Shown here one piece after another: positions 35,110-47,190 of a stretch of 64,000 nucleotides of DNA. The notes under the pieces were generated by a model. That model had not been told where the DNA came from, searched no databases, and was given only the letters and a program-made list of their open reading frames with translations. The position numbers and the translations under genes were made by a program. Every line of letters begins with the position of its first letter. Within the stretch, counting starts at the first letter, position 1. Origin of the DNA: an uncultured Alphaproteobacteria bacterium (GTDB lineage: Bacteria; Pseudomonadota; Alphaproteobacteria; RS24); contig CALKOC010000030.1 of assembly GCA_938091085.1 (NCBI GenBank), positions 1-64,000 on the forward strand, given 5' to 3'.

Positions 35110-35469
35110 ATGTTAAATTTTAAAGGTTTTTCCTTTTCACTTATCCTAATGACAGGCTTTCTGGCTGGCTGTGCGTCAGGCGGGTCATCACCTTCATCGA
35201 ATGCTGATATGCTTGGGAAAAATGATATGGCCAAAAACTTCGAAGCCGGGTTTGTTGAGGGTCTGGAAGGGACAATTATTCAACGTCGTCTGGATGCGTT
35301 GGAAAAAATGGCTCAGCTTTGTGGGCGTAACAATTATAGAATTACCAATATGGATGAAACCAATGAGGGTAATATGAATGTCGGAGGACCCGAGCCTGTT
35401 GGGGATGGCATGGTTCTCATCAGTGAGAGTGTGATTAAATTTCGTTGGGAATTTGTCTGCAACAATTAG
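35110..35469 (+). CDS. Small lipoprotein of unknown function
   Basis: ATG 35110, preceded by AGGTG, gives 119 residues. The signal peptide ends in the lipobox LAGC (cysteine about residue 21), followed by ASGGSSPSSN, so the mature protein should be lipid-anchored. The rest has IIQRRLDALEKMAQLCGRNNY and a beta-rich C-terminus with a second pair of cysteines. It is divergent from the secreted protein and TPR-barrel pair across about 150 AT-rich bases. The frame is open to 35068 but that extension would bury the signal peptide. Confidence 0.75.
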   Translation: MLNFKGFSFSLILMTGFLAGCASGGSSPSSNADMLGKNDMAKNFEAGFVEGLEGTIIQRRLDALEKMAQLCGRNNYRITNMDETNEGNMNVGGPEPVGDGMVLISESVIKFRWEFVCNN

Positions 35470-35563
35470 AACGACATCTAGAGTAATAGCTAGAAACGGC
35501 AGGCGGGATGCACTAAGTTTTTATGAAACATGAAAACCACCTTAACCTGAGCCGTTAGATAAA

Positions 35564-36364
35564 ATGTTTGAAACCTTTCTTCAGCTTGAACCTGAATTGC
35601 GCCTTGCTGCATTTGGCGGGACAATTGGCATGATTTTGTTATGGGAATTTCTGGCGACTAAAAGATCTTCAGAGTTAACCTTCAAGAGAACTCTGACACA
35701 TTTTCTTTTGATGATTGTTAATTCATTTGCCCTTCGCTTTGTGATGCCTATTCTTGCCTTTGAGTTGGCGCTCCATGTTGAGGCACGCGAGATGGGACTT
35801 CTGCCGCTAATTCCTGCTCCTGAGTTTGTTATATTTTTTATCAGCTTGGTTGTTCTGGATTTAGCGATTTATACCCAGCATGTAATGTTTCATAAAATAC
35901 CTTTCTTCTGGCGGTTTCACCGTGTGCATCATGCTGATACCGGCTTTGATGTCACAACGGGCTTTAGGTTTCATCCAGGGGAGATTGTTTTTTCCATGAT
36001 TTATAAGGTCGCACTGGTACTGCTATTAGGCCCGTCTGCTGCAGCAGTTCTTGTATTTGAGATTTTACTCAGTTCCGCGTCGCTATTCACCCATGCCAAT
36101 GCTGATATGCCGCGCCGTTTGGATAGTCTCTTGCGCTTGGTTATTGTGACGCCGGATATGCATCGTATTCATCATTCCCGTCAAGGCGATGAGGCGCTTA
36201 CAAATTTTGGGTTTAATCTGAGCCTTTGGGATCGTATTTTTGGCACTTACCATCGTGATCCCTCTCTACCACATGCTGATATGTTAATCGGGACTGAAAA
36301 CATATCAGCACAACAAGCGGCTTCATTTGGCACTATGCTGATATTGCCAATTCACAAGGATTAA
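35564..36364 (+). CDS. Sterol desaturase/fatty acid hydroxylase family protein
   Basis: This is a 266-residue membrane di-iron enzyme of the fatty acid hydroxylase superfamily. Several hydrophobic helices surround three histidine clusters: HVMFH, FHRVHHADTGFD and HRIHHSR. The class oxidises lipids (sterols, carotenoids, ether lipids, fatty acids); the substrate cannot be told here. It is followed by a membrane methyltransferase-like gene, which hints at lipid modification. Confidence 0.87.
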   Translation: MFETFLQLEPELRLAAFGGTIGMILLWEFLATKRSSELTFKRTLTHFLLMIVNSFALRFVMPILAFELALHVEAREMGLLPLIPAPEFVIFFISLVVLDLAIYTQHVMFHKIPFFWRFHRVHHADTGFDVTTGFRFHPGEIVFSMIYKVALVLLLGPSAAAVLVFEILLSSASLFTHANADMPRRLDSLLRLVIVTPDMHRIHHSRQGDEALTNFGFNLSLWDRIFGTYHRDPSLPHADMLIGTENISAQQAASFGTMLILPIHKD

Positions 36365-36457
36365 GTCGCACGATTTATGATTTATCACCTCACAATATGA
36401 GTTCGAAGCTTCCTTAAAATGATGTTAGGCTAATTAAAATTTATATAAGAGGTCGCC

Positions 36458-36910
36458 ATGTTTCTGGATCACAAAATTCCACCACCGATAGTAACGCTTA
36501 TCTTTGTCGGGCTGATATATGGTTCTACAAATTATGTCGCTGCAGATATTTTTCCTTATCAGGATTTAATTGCGCTTGGTATTTTGCTGATCGGGTTGGG
36601 GTTTATGTTTGCAGGGGTTAGGGAGTTTAAAAAACTTCAGACAACGGTTAACCCACTTGACCCGGCGGCGGCAACGACACTAGCCACATCAGGCGTATTT
36701 TCTATTACACGTAATCCGATGTATCTGGGGATGAGCTTTATTTTGTTGGCGACAAGCATTTATCATGGTGCTTGGTTGGGTCTACCACTCATCATTTTGT
36801 TCATGACGTATATTACTGTGTTTCAGATCCGGCCTGAAGAAAAAGCTATGCAGGAATTATTTGGTGCCGCGTTTGAAGACTATAAGGGTAAAGTTCGCAA
36901 ATGGATTTGA
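36458..36910 (+). CDS. Isoprenylcysteine/phospholipid methyltransferase-family membrane protein
   Basis: The 150-residue protein has four hydrophobic segments and the ICMT/PEMT-type motif GVFSITRNPMYLGM. The late glutamates RPEEKAMQELFG and the tail FEDYKGKVRKWI also fit. Relatives methylate small lipids or isoprenoid thiols with S-adenosylmethionine, but most bacterial members are uncharacterised. AGAGG lies upstream of the ATG. It is probably in one unit with the preceding hydroxylase-like gene, 93 bases away. Confidence 0.82.
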   Translation: MFLDHKIPPPIVTLIFVGLIYGSTNYVAADIFPYQDLIALGILLIGLGFMFAGVREFKKLQTTVNPLDPAAATTLATSGVFSITRNPMYLGMSFILLATSIYHGAWLGLPLIILFMTYITVFQIRPEEKAMQELFGAAFEDYKGKVRKWI

Positions 36911-36945
36911 TGCACATAAGGCAAAGCTGCGCCAATGGATATGAC

Positions 36946-37002
36946 GCTAACTTTATCTGGTGCGCATATTTAAAGGCTTTGACCACGCCAGATATAGTTA
37001 GC
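36946..37002. terminator. Bidirectional terminator hairpin between the methyltransferase gene and thiC
   Basis: A 15-bp arm at 36946-36960 (GCTAACTTTATCTGG) pairs with 36988-37002 with a single mismatch and a 27-base loop. The two flanking genes converge on it. Confidence 0.75.
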
Positions 37003-37012
37003 GGCTGATTTA

Positions 37013-39083
<2,071 letters not shown>

Positions 39084-39087
39084 ACAT

Positions 39088-39116
39088 ATGTTAGATTAAT
39101 ATGTCGCTATGGACAA
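39088..39116 (-). promoter_or_regulatory. Candidate thiC promoter
   Basis: On the minus strand TTGTCC (39116-39111) and TAACAT (39093-39088) are separated by 17 bases. The predicted start lies at about 39080, right at the 5' edge of the TPP aptamer. Confidence 0.55.
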
Positions 39117-39186
39117 GCAAACTGTCTATTGACGTAGCCTGTTATTGTCGGTCAATCTTGCAACACTAAATAAAGGCGGATTTGAT

Positions 39187-40572
39187 TTGGAAAATCTTTT
39201 TGTAGTTGATAAAGGCCGACCAGCGTGCCCCATATATCTCTTAACCAAGCAGGGTCTTAAGGATTGGTGTGAGGAACATGCGGGTAAACAAGCGGCATGG
39301 GTCGAAACCAATCATTTTAAAGCCGGTCACGGGGAAATACTGCTTTTGCCGGATAAATCAGGTGGTATTGAGGCGGTTTTGCTGGGGCAGGGCGCACAAA
39401 TGGATATCTTTACCCTCGGCGCCCTATCAAAAGCATTGCCATCAGGTGTTTACAGGCTAGCCCACGAACTTGACTCCGAGGATATGGAACTTGCAGCCCA
39501 TGCTTGGATGATTGGCACCTATCATTTTGATACTTATCTTCCCCAGCGGCCTGATTTCGAGACGCCACAACTTGTTCTACCTAAAGAAAGCCGATTGGAT
39601 AGAATACAAGCTTTAGGAGAGGCGGTATTTCTGGTTCGTGATCTTATCAATACGCCGGCGGCGGATATGGGGCCGGTTGAACTTGAATTAGCCGCCCGCA
39701 ATTTGGCCGAAAAATTCAATGCCGAGATTAATGTCATTGCAGGTGATGCACTTGTCGAGGCAAATTATCCGCTGATCCATGCGGTAGGCCGCGCGGCCTA
39801 CGATGCGCCAAGGCTTATTGATATTCGCTGGGGTAATCCTGAAGGTAAAAAACTTGTACTTGTTGGCAAAGGGGTCTGTTTTGACAGCGGTGGGCTAAAC
39901 CTCAAGCCCGGTTCATATATGGATCTCATGAAAAAAGATATGGGTGGCGCCGCAAATATTCTCGGTCTAGCAGGGGCTGTGATGAAATGTGGTCTCGATG
40001 TTGATTTACGTGTCTTGATTGGGGCAGTTGAAAATGCCATTGGTCCTGAAGCTTTTCGCCCAGGAGATATTTTGCCCAGTCGGCAGGGCATGACGGTTGA
40101 AATTGGCAATACGGATGCGGAAGGGCGACTTGTTTTGGCGGATATGCTGACTGAAGCTGAAACTGAACAACCTGATTTAATTATCGACATGGCAACATTG
40201 ACCGGCGCAGCGCGAACCGCATTGGGTCCTGAAGTTGCCCCGTTTTTTGTGCGTCAGGATGAACTTGCAAAAGATTTAGAAGCGGCGGTACAAGCCGAAA
40301 GTGATCCGATGTGGCGTCTCCCGCTTTGGGCTGGATATGATGATTGGCTATCTAGTCGCGTTGCGGATGTTAGAAATATAAGCAATGGACCACATGCAGG
40401 GGCTATAACGGCAGCGCTTTTCCTGTCCAGATTTGTCGATGCAAAGACCGATTGGATTCATTGCGATATATATGCATGGAATCCTAAATCAAGCCCGGGG
40501 CGGCCTGTTGGCGGAGAGGCTCAGGGGATGCGCGCGCTTTTCCGAATGTTGGAGCAAAGGTATGGGTGCTGA
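39187..40572 (+). CDS. M17-family leucyl aminopeptidase
   Basis: This is a cytosolic metallo-aminopeptidase of the PepA/PepB family that removes N-terminal residues from peptides. Two-metal ligands and the active-site lysine are in GKGVCFDSGGLNLKPG, KKDMGGAANI and NTDAEGRLVLADML. The C-terminal domain is intact (WIHCDIYAWNP). There is no ATG before the conserved region. I prefer TTG 39187 (461 residues, GGCGGA six bases upstream) over TTG 39145 (475 residues, no ribosome site). The 3' end overlaps the NlpC/P60 gene by 11 bases, suggesting joint peptide turnover. Confidence 0.85.
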   Translation: MENLFVVDKGRPACPIYLLTKQGLKDWCEEHAGKQAAWVETNHFKAGHGEILLLPDKSGGIEAVLLGQGAQMDIFTLGALSKALPSGVYRLAHELDSEDMELAAHAWMIGTYHFDTYLPQRPDFETPQLVLPKESRLDRIQALGEAVFLVRDLINTPAADMGPVELELAARNLAEKFNAEINVIAGDALVEANYPLIHAVGRAAYDAPRLIDIRWGNPEGKKLVLVGKGVCFDSGGLNLKPGSYMDLMKKDMGGAANILGLAGAVMKCGLDVDLRVLIGAVENAIGPEAFRPGDILPSRQGMTVEIGNTDAEGRLVLADMLTEAETEQPDLIIDMATLTGAARTALGPEVAPFFVRQDELAKDLEAAVQAESDPMWRLPLWAGYDDWLSSRVADVRNISNGPHAGAITAALFLSRFVDAKTDWIHCDIYAWNPKSSPGRPVGGEAQGMRALFRMLEQRYGC

Positions 40573-41440
40573 CAGCAAACCTGATCCACGCTTGAGCCCA
40601 TGGCGAGATGATCTCGCCGCTTCGCATTTGCGGGGCGAAGTCAAAGCTTCAAAATATGTTGATGGCGAGCCTTATTGTGTCTCTGCACCAGTAACGGCTT
40701 TGCGTCGTAGTCCGGCAGATGCTGCTATGATGGATACTCAACTCCTTTTTGGAGAAGGTTTTCGTGTCTATGAAAAACGCGGTAATTGGGCTTGGGGGCA
40801 GTCGCTGACAGATGATTATGTCGGATATGTTCTCTCAGGTGACCTCCAGCCCTACTACGAGACCGACCATATTGTGCGCGTGCCGCGGAGTTTTGTGTAT
40901 CGAGAGCCGGATATTAAATCTCGCCCCATAATGGCTATTTCAATGGGCGCGCGCCTGCATGTCACCAAACAGGAGGGGCGGTTTTCTTATATCGAAGATG
41001 GCGGGCAGGATGAAGCAACCGGTTGGATTATTAGTACGCATATTTCCTCTGAGGGGGATTATGCGGAGGATTATGTTGCAATTGCCGAGATGTTTCTGCA
41101 CACACCTTACTTATGGGGCGGTCGCGAAAGCTTGGGGTTAGATTGCTCGGCGCTGGTGCAGCTCTCCTTGATGCAAGCGGGATATGCCTGCCAGAGAGAT
41201 ACCTACATGCAAGAGGCCACACTTGGTCAAGAAATTAAAGAAGGTTTTGAACGCGGCGATTTGGTTTTTTGGAAAGGCCATGTTGGGATATTGCAAAGCT
41301 CGCATCAACTTCTTCATGCCAATGCAAGTTTTATGCAGACAGTATCTGAAGATTTTAACAATGCCTGTCAGCGTATTGAAAAAACTGACGGGCCAATCAC
41401 CTCTGTTCGTCGTCTTTCTCATTCTGCTATTGGTGTTTAG
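40562..41440 (+). CDS. NlpC/P60 family cell-wall peptidase with SH3 domains
   Basis: The 292-residue protein has two SH3-like domains (about residues 40-160). A C-terminal NlpC/P60 domain has the cysteine in GLDCSALVQ, the histidine in KGHVGIL and the third residue in LLHANASF. Family members cut gamma-D-glutamyl-diaminopimelate bonds in peptidoglycan fragments. No signal peptide is visible, so a cytoplasmic role on recycled muropeptides is likely, fitting its overlap with an aminopeptidase gene. I chose ATG 40562 with GGAG seven bases upstream. Its stop overlaps the convergent yejF stop. Confidence 0.87.
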   Translation: MGADSKPDPRLSPWRDDLAASHLRGEVKASKYVDGEPYCVSAPVTALRRSPADAAMMDTQLLFGEGFRVYEKRGNWAWGQSLTDDYVGYVLSGDLQPYYETDHIVRVPRSFVYREPDIKSRPIMAISMGARLHVTKQEGRFSYIEDGGQDEATGWIISTHISSEGDYAEDYVAIAEMFLHTPYLWGGRESLGLDCSALVQLSLMQAGYACQRDTYMQEATLGQEIKEGFERGDLVFWKGHVGILQSSHQLLHANASFMQTVSEDFNNACQRIEKTDGPITSVRRLSHSAIGV

Positions 41441-43059
41441 AGGTCAAATGCTGCGCTGATGAGTTCGCGAGTATAGGCTTCCTTGGCATTTTCAAAAATA
41501 TCATATGTGGTTCCGGTTTCAACAACCTTGCCATCTTTCATCACCATGACGCGATGAGCCAGTGCGCGCACAACTTTCAAATCATGGCTAATGAAAATAT
41601 AAGAAAGCCCTCTTTGCTGTTGGAGGTCTTGCAATAAAGTCACAATCTGAGCTTGAACAGATCGATCAAGAGCGCTGGTTGGCTCATCCAGCACCACTAG
41701 GCGCGGATTAAGAATAATAGCACGGGCAATAGCAATGCGTTGGCGTTGACCACCGGAAAATTCGTGCGGGTAACGATTTGCGCTGTCGGGTTCTAAGCCG
41801 ACATCTTCTAGCGTTCTGCGAACTTTGAAGATTTTTTGATACGTGTTGAGTTCAGGCTCATGCAAGTTAAGGCCTTCAGTGATAATGTCACTCACGGACA
41901 TACGAGGTGACAGCGCACCAAATGGGTCTTGAAATACAATTTGCATATGTTTGCGGAGGTTTCTCAAAGGTGTGCCTGTGAGGGCATCAATGTTTTGTCC
42001 TCTAAAATTAATCTTGCCGTCACATCCTGTTAATCGAACAAGGGCGCGCCCCAATGTGGTTTTGCCTGATCCGCTTTCGCCGACAATGCCCAAGGTTTCG
42101 CCCGATGTGAGCGAGAGGTCAATTCCGTCTACAGCTTTGACATAATCCAGAGGCTTGCCATACCAGTTTTTGGCGCGGGGAAACCAGACTTTAACATCCT
42201 GCGCCTCCAAAATTGGCTCAGCTGTCTCTTCGTCAATCAAACCCGGATGGCCGCTTGGTTCGGCCTCAACCAGCATTTTTGTATAGGGGTGCTTAGGTTT
42301 CACGAAAATATGCTCAGGCTGGCCTATTTCAACAATTTCACCATCCTTCATGACACAGACCTTGTCTGCTACTTGTTTGACGACACCGAGGTCATGGGAA
42401 ATCAACAACATAGCCATGCCAGTTTCTTGCTGGAGTTTTTTCAGCAAAGCGAGAATTTGTTTTTGCACGGTTACGTCAAGCGCTGTGGTAGGTTCATCGG
42501 CAATCAGTAATTTTGGATTATTAGCCAGTGCCATAGCAATCATAACGCGTTGGCGTTGCCCACCTGACAATTCATGGGGGAGTGCTGAAAGCCGCTTTTC
42601 GGCATTGGGAATGCCCACCTTATGCAATAAATCCAGCACGCGGGTGCGTATATGGGTGCGGCCTTTTTTCGGGTCTAAATCATCGCTATGAATTTCTTGA
42701 TGAATCTCCAGGCATTCAGAAATTTGTTTTTCAATACTATGCAACGGGTTCAGTGACGTCATTGGTTCTTGAAAAATCATCGCGATATCATTACCGCGTA
42801 AATTTTGTAAGGCGGCTGTATCAAGATCTGAAATATCTCTACCCTCAAAACTGATTGAGCCTTGGCTGATGCGCGCAGATGGCGGCAGAAGTTTTAAAAT
42901 CGATAGCGCTGAAACAGATTTGCCAGAGCCGCTTTCGCCAACCAACCCGACGGTTTCGCCCGGTGCTATGGCGTAAGACACATTGGAGACGGCGCGGGTT
43001 TCCTGCCCCTGATTATGGAAGCCGATGGTCAGATTTTCAATTTTGAGTAAATCTGTCAT
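41437..43059 (-). CDS. yejF: Peptide ABC transporter, double ATP-binding protein
   Basis: The 540-residue protein carries two complete ABC ATPase domains. Each has Walker A (GESGSGKS and GESGSGKT), a signature (LSGGQRQR and FSGGQRQR) and Walker B (LLIADEPTTALD and LVVLDEPTSALD). The fused form matches YejF of the yejABEF importer for oligopeptides and microcin C-type peptides. The start overlaps the yejE stop by 4 bases. Confidence 0.93.
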   Translation of the reverse strand: MTDLLKIENLTIGFHNQGQETRAVSNVSYAIAPGETVGLVGESGSGKSVSALSILKLLPPSARISQGSISFEGRDISDLDTAALQNLRGNDIAMIFQEPMTSLNPLHSIEKQISECLEIHQEIHSDDLDPKKGRTHIRTRVLDLLHKVGIPNAEKRLSALPHELSGGQRQRVMIAMALANNPKLLIADEPTTALDVTVQKQILALLKKLQQETGMAMLLISHDLGVVKQVADKVCVMKDGEIVEIGQPEHIFVKPKHPYTKMLVEAEPSGHPGLIDEETAEPILEAQDVKVWFPRAKNWYGKPLDYVKAVDGIDLSLTSGETLGIVGESGSGKTTLGRALVRLTGCDGKINFRGQNIDALTGTPLRNLRKHMQIVFQDPFGALSPRMSVSDIITEGLNLHEPELNTYQKIFKVRRTLEDVGLEPDSANRYPHEFSGGQRQRIAIARAIILNPRLVVLDEPTSALDRSVQAQIVTLLQDLQQQRGLSYIFISHDLKVVRALAHRVMVMKDGKVVETGTTYDIFENAKEAYTRELISAAFDL

Positions 43060-44096
43060 GAGATTGTGTTTCTCGGATCAAAGGCATCACGAACGGCTTC
43101 CCCAATAAATATCAATAGAGACAGCATAAAGGCGATGGTGAAAAACCCGGTTAATCCAAGCCATGGTGCCTGCAGATTGGCTTTCCCCTGCGCCAGCAAT
43201 TCCCCTAAAGACGCAGACCCGGGCGGCAAGCCAAAACCCAGAAAATCTAGAGATGTTAAAGTCGTAATTGAGGCATTTAGCAAGAAGGGCAGAAAAGTCA
43301 GTGTTGCCACCATGGCATTTGGCAGAAGATGGCGATGCATGAGTGTGAAGGTGCCGACACCCAGCGCACGGGCAGCGAGCACATATTCAAAATTACGGGC
43401 ACGCAGAAATTCAGCCCGGACCACACCAACCAGTGATACCCATGAAAACAGCAGTAATATGCCGAGAAGTATCCAGAAGCCGGGCTCAATCACAGAGGCA
43501 ATGATAATCAGTAAATAGAGAGAAGGGACGCTGGTCCATATTTCGATAAATCGCTGGAACAGCAAATCTGTCCACCCCCCGAAATAACCTTGAACAGCAC
43601 CTGCTGCAATACCGATAAGCGATGAAAATATCGTGAGTGATAAGCCGAATAAGACAGAAATTCTGAAACCGTAAATTAGGCGCGCCAGAACATCTCGCCC
43701 TTGATCGTCAGTACCCAGCCAGTTTTCACCACTTGGCGGGGCAGGGGCGGAAACTGTGAGGTCCAGATTGATGGTGTTGTAGGAATATCTAATTGGTGGC
43801 CAGAGTATCCAGCCTTTATCTTCAATCAGTTTTTTAACATAAGGATCTCTGTAATCAGCCTCGGTTTCAAAATCTCCGCCAAAAGCGGTCTCGGGATAGC
43901 TGAAGAAAACCGGCGCATAGAGCGAGCCGTCATAACTCAACATAAGAGGCTTATCATTGGCAATAAATTCGGCGCATAGGGTCACCAGAAACATGACCAG
44001 AAATATCCGGAGTGACCACAGGCCACGGCGGTTGGCTTTAAAACTTTCCCATCGCCGTTGATTGATTGGAGACATATTAAGTTTAAGCGGTCTCAT
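43056..44096 (-). CDS. yejE: Peptide ABC transporter permease
   Basis: This is a 346-residue inner-membrane permease of the DppC type. The N-terminal part has one helix and a large periplasmic region ([32 protein letters not shown]). Five helices follow with the EAA-type loop [20 protein letters not shown]. The long insertion before the core is typical of YejE compared with DppC. It overlaps yejB and yejF by 4 bases each. Confidence 0.93.
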   Translation of the reverse strand: MRPLKLNMSPINQRRWESFKANRRGLWSLRIFLVMFLVTLCAEFIANDKPLMLSYDGSLYAPVFFSYPETAFGGDFETEADYRDPYVKKLIEDKGWILWPPIRYSYNTINLDLTVSAPAPPSGENWLGTDDQGRDVLARLIYGFRISVLFGLSLTIFSSLIGIAAGAVQGYFGGWTDLLFQRFIEIWTSVPSLYLLIIIASVIEPGFWILLGILLLFSWVSLVGVVRAEFLRARNFEYVLAARALGVGTFTLMHRHLLPNAMVATLTFLPFLLNASITTLTSLDFLGFGLPPGSASLGELLAQGKANLQAPWLGLTGFFTIAFMLSLLIFIGEAVRDAFDPRNTIS

Positions 44097-45190
44097 GTTT
44101 CACGGCTTTCAAAATCAATGCGTGGGTCCATTAAGACATAGGTCAGGTCAGATAGTAGGGTGATAATCAGACCCACAAGGCCGAAGATATATAAATTGGC
44201 GAATACGACAGGATAGTCTCGATTAATTATGGACTCGTAAGAGAGGAGCCCCAATCCGTCGAGTGAGAAAATAGTCTCAATAAGCAGTGAACCGGTAAAG
44301 AAAGCGCCGACAAAAGCCCCAGGAAATCCTGCGACAACAATAAGCATGGCATTGCGAAAAACGTGGCGATAAAGCACCTTGCCCTCACTCAGACCTTTGG
44401 CGCGGGCGGTGGTGACATACTGTTTGGAAATTTCGTCCAGAAAAGAGTTTTTGGTCAGCAAGGTTGTGGTTGCGAAGGCACCGATTGTCATGGCGAGTAC
44501 AGGGAGAGAAATATGCCAGAGATAGTCGATAATCTTACCGCCGGTCGAAAGACTGTCGAAATTATCAGACGTCAGACCCCGTAAGGGGAATAAGTCAAAA
44601 TAACTCCCGCCGGCAAAAACGATTATAAGCAAAACGGCAAATAGAAATCCTGGAATGGCATAGCCAACAATAATCACACCGGATGTCCAAATATCAAAAC
44701 TGCTACCGCTGCGCCGCGCTTTAGCGATGCCGAGCGGGATAGATATGAGATAAGTGATAAGTGTGGTCCATAAACCCAATGAGATGGAGACAGGGAGTTT
44801 TTCGGCGATCAGTTGGGACACCGGCACATCTCTGTAGAAGCTGTTACCAAAATCAAACTGTGCGTAATCACCAATCATAATCAGGAAACGCTCATGTGCT
44901 GGTTTGTCAAAACCGAATTGTTTTTCCAGTTCCTCAATAAAAGCCGGGTCCAAACCTTGAGCACCACGATATTTGCTTCCCCCGTCAAAATTACCGCCGG
45001 AGAGATTATTCATTTCAGATTGTCCGCCTGCAAACCTTGCTGTGGCGCTGACATCATGACCCTGTAGCTGGGCGATAATGCGTTCCACCGGTCCGCCAGG
45101 AGCAAATTGGATAATTGTGAAGCTGATGAGCATAATCCCCAGAATGGTGGGAATCATCAGGGCAAGGCGACGCAAAATATAGGCAGCCAT
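44093..45190 (-). CDS. yejB: Peptide ABC transporter permease
   Basis: This is a 365-residue DppB-type permease. It starts with [19 protein letters not shown], the usual helix, then a periplasmic insertion ([16 protein letters not shown]). Transmembrane helices follow with the EAA-like loop [21 protein letters not shown]. It lies between yejA and yejE; a 115-base spacer before it separates it from the binding-protein gene. Confidence 0.93.
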   Translation of the reverse strand: MAAYILRRLALMIPTILGIMLISFTIIQFAPGGPVERIIAQLQGHDVSATARFAGGQSEMNNLSGGNFDGGSKYRGAQGLDPAFIEELEKQFGFDKPAHERFLIMIGDYAQFDFGNSFYRDVPVSQLIAEKLPVSISLGLWTTLITYLISIPLGIAKARRSGSSFDIWTSGVIIVGYAIPGFLFAVLLIIVFAGGSYFDLFPLRGLTSDNFDSLSTGGKIIDYLWHISLPVLAMTIGAFATTTLLTKNSFLDEISKQYVTTARAKGLSEGKVLYRHVFRNAMLIVVAGFPGAFVGAFFTGSLLIETIFSLDGLGLLSYESIINRDYPVVFANLYIFGLVGLIITLLSDLTYVLMDPRIDFESRET

Positions 45191-45305
45191 TATCCTTTAT
45201 CCTCCAAGCAGTGAATTCTATGAAAGAACAGTTTCATCACAGCGCATTATGCCATGAAATCAAAATTTATCATCCCAATATAAGATGCTTTCGACGACTT
45301 AAAAC

Positions 45306-47126
45306 TTATTTTGGTTTATTTTCATTTGCCCACCAAATATTTGGGAAGCCATGACTATAAAGCGGTAAGTTATCGGGTCTGCTGATATTATGCCAATAAG
45401 CCAGTCGGTGGGTTGGGATATGCCAATGCGGCACGACAAAATAATGTGCCAGAAGCACGCGGTCTAATGCTCGGGTTGCCGTTATTTGTGCCTCCCGATT
45501 CGGGGCAAAAATAATATGCTCGACAAGCTTGTCGATGGCAGGGTTTTTAATACCTATCAAATTCCGCCCGCCCGGACGATCAGCATTTTCCGCGCTCCAG
45601 TAATTTCGCTGTTCGTTGCCGGGCGACAAGGACTGACCGAAACTATGCACAATAATATCAAAATCATAATCCATCACCCGGTTTTGATACTGGGTCGGAT
45701 CTATGGTGCGAATATTTGCCGTGATTCCCAGTTTTTCAAGATTTCTAATGAAGGGAGCAACTATGCGTTCAAAGGCTGGTTGTACCAGCAGAAACTCAAC
45801 CTCAAGAACTTCTCCGTTCTTTTGGAGCTTTCCATTGGTGACATTCCAACCGGCCTCCTCAAGCAATTTTTTGGCTTTTCTCAAATTCTGCCGTAAGGCA
45901 TTAGGGTCAGGATTTTGAGGATTCCGGTAAGCTTGCGTAAACACCGAAGCCGGCAGCTGATCTTGTAAAGGCGTCAGTAATTGCAACTCTGCTGGTGACG
46001 GTAAACCAGTTGCCGCGAGTTCGGAATTATCAAAATAACTTCCGGTACGAACATATTGTCCGTAAAAGAGTGTTTTGTTCGCCCACTCAAAATCATAGGC
46101 ATGGTTAAATGCCTGTCGTAGTTTGAGGTCTTTAAATTTATTTTTACGGGTGTTGAAAATAAAACCCTGCATGCCCTGAACCGAGCCATTGGCGGGCATT
46201 TCGAGAATCATTCTCCCGTCCTTCGCGGCGGGGACATCATATCCCGTTGCCCAGTTTTTGGAGTTATTCTCGTCCCTAAATTGGAGATTACCTGCTTTGA
46301 AAGCTTCAAAGGCAACGGTGAAATCTCCGAAATAATCATAACGCACACGGGCAAAATTATACTTACCAACAGAAACATTTAAATCTTTAGCCCAGTAATC
46401 GGGGTTACGGCGATAGGTGACGTAACGGCCTGTTTCGAATGTGTCGATGATATAGGGTCCACTGCCAACAGGCGGTTCCAGAGTTGTTTTTTGAATATCT
46501 TTACCTTCACCGCCCCAGTAATGCTTGGGCAAGACAACGAGTTGCCCGACAATTTGAGGTAATTCCCGATTACCCGATTTTCGGAATGTAAATTTAACGA
46601 CGCGCTCGGAGATGGCCTCAACGCTATCAACATCGGCATAATAGGCGCGGTAGAATGGGTGATTGGCAGTCAGTGTGTTGAAACTCCAAACCACATCAGC
46701 GGCTTTAACGCTGACACCGTCATGAAAACGCGCACGCTCATCAAGGGTGAATGTTACGGACGCGAAATCATCGGGATGCGCCATTGATTTTGCCAGCAAG
46801 GCATATTGTGTGCCGGGTTCATCAAGGCTTGATGTTGTCAATGTGTCATAAATCAGGCCAAGCCCCTGAGCGGGAGTGCCTTTTAGAATATAAGGGTTGA
46901 AGCTGTCAAAGCTGCCATAGGCCGCTTCGCGAACTTCGCCCCCCTTGTGCGCATTTGGATTAACATAATCAAAATGCGCAAAGCCTGGTTCATATTTCGG
47001 TTCACCAAACAAGGACAGTGCATGACGAGGCGCATCTGCATAAGTGGGTGATATGACAGCTTGAAGGGTTAGGATAAGAAAACTGAATGCGGCCAGAAGC
47101 TTTTTTGAGGAACTAAACATTTGCAT
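45306..47126 (-). CDS. yejA: Periplasmic peptide-binding protein of the Yej importer
   Basis: This is a 606-residue solute-binding protein of family 5. It has a signal peptide (about 1-30, ending TYADA), then HALSLFGEPKYEPGFAHFDYVNPNAHKGG, a signature of the YejA subgroup. Later parts show TFTLDERARFHDG, GSGPYIIDTFETGRYVTYRRNPDYW and the C-terminal FVVPHWHIPTHRLAYW. It is encoded first in the yejA-yejB-yejE-yejF unit and delivers peptides to the permease. A second possible start is ATG two codons later. Confidence 0.93.
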   Translation of the reverse strand: MQMFSSSKKLLAAFSFLILTLQAVISPTYADAPRHALSLFGEPKYEPGFAHFDYVNPNAHKGGEVREAAYGSFDSFNPYILKGTPAQGLGLIYDTLTTSSLDEPGTQYALLAKSMAHPDDFASVTFTLDERARFHDGVSVKAADVVWSFNTLTANHPFYRAYYADVDSVEAISERVVKFTFRKSGNRELPQIVGQLVVLPKHYWGGEGKDIQKTTLEPPVGSGPYIIDTFETGRYVTYRRNPDYWAKDLNVSVGKYNFARVRYDYFGDFTVAFEAFKAGNLQFRDENNSKNWATGYDVPAAKDGRMILEMPANGSVQGMQGFIFNTRKNKFKDLKLRQAFNHAYDFEWANKTLFYGQYVRTGSYFDNSELAATGLPSPAELQLLTPLQDQLPASVFTQAYRNPQNPDPNALRQNLRKAKKLLEEAGWNVTNGKLQKNGEVLEVEFLLVQPAFERIVAPFIRNLEKLGITANIRTIDPTQYQNRVMDYDFDIIVHSFGQSLSPGNEQRNYWSAENADRPGGRNLIGIKNPAIDKLVEHIIFAPNREAQITATRALDRVLLAHYFVVPHWHIPTHRLAYWHNISRPDNLPLYSHGFPNIWWANENKPK

Positions 47127-47190
47127 AAGCTAAGGCCAAAAAGAACCATCAGCAAGTGGGGAAAGAGTCACCAGCAAAAGAGATGACGAA

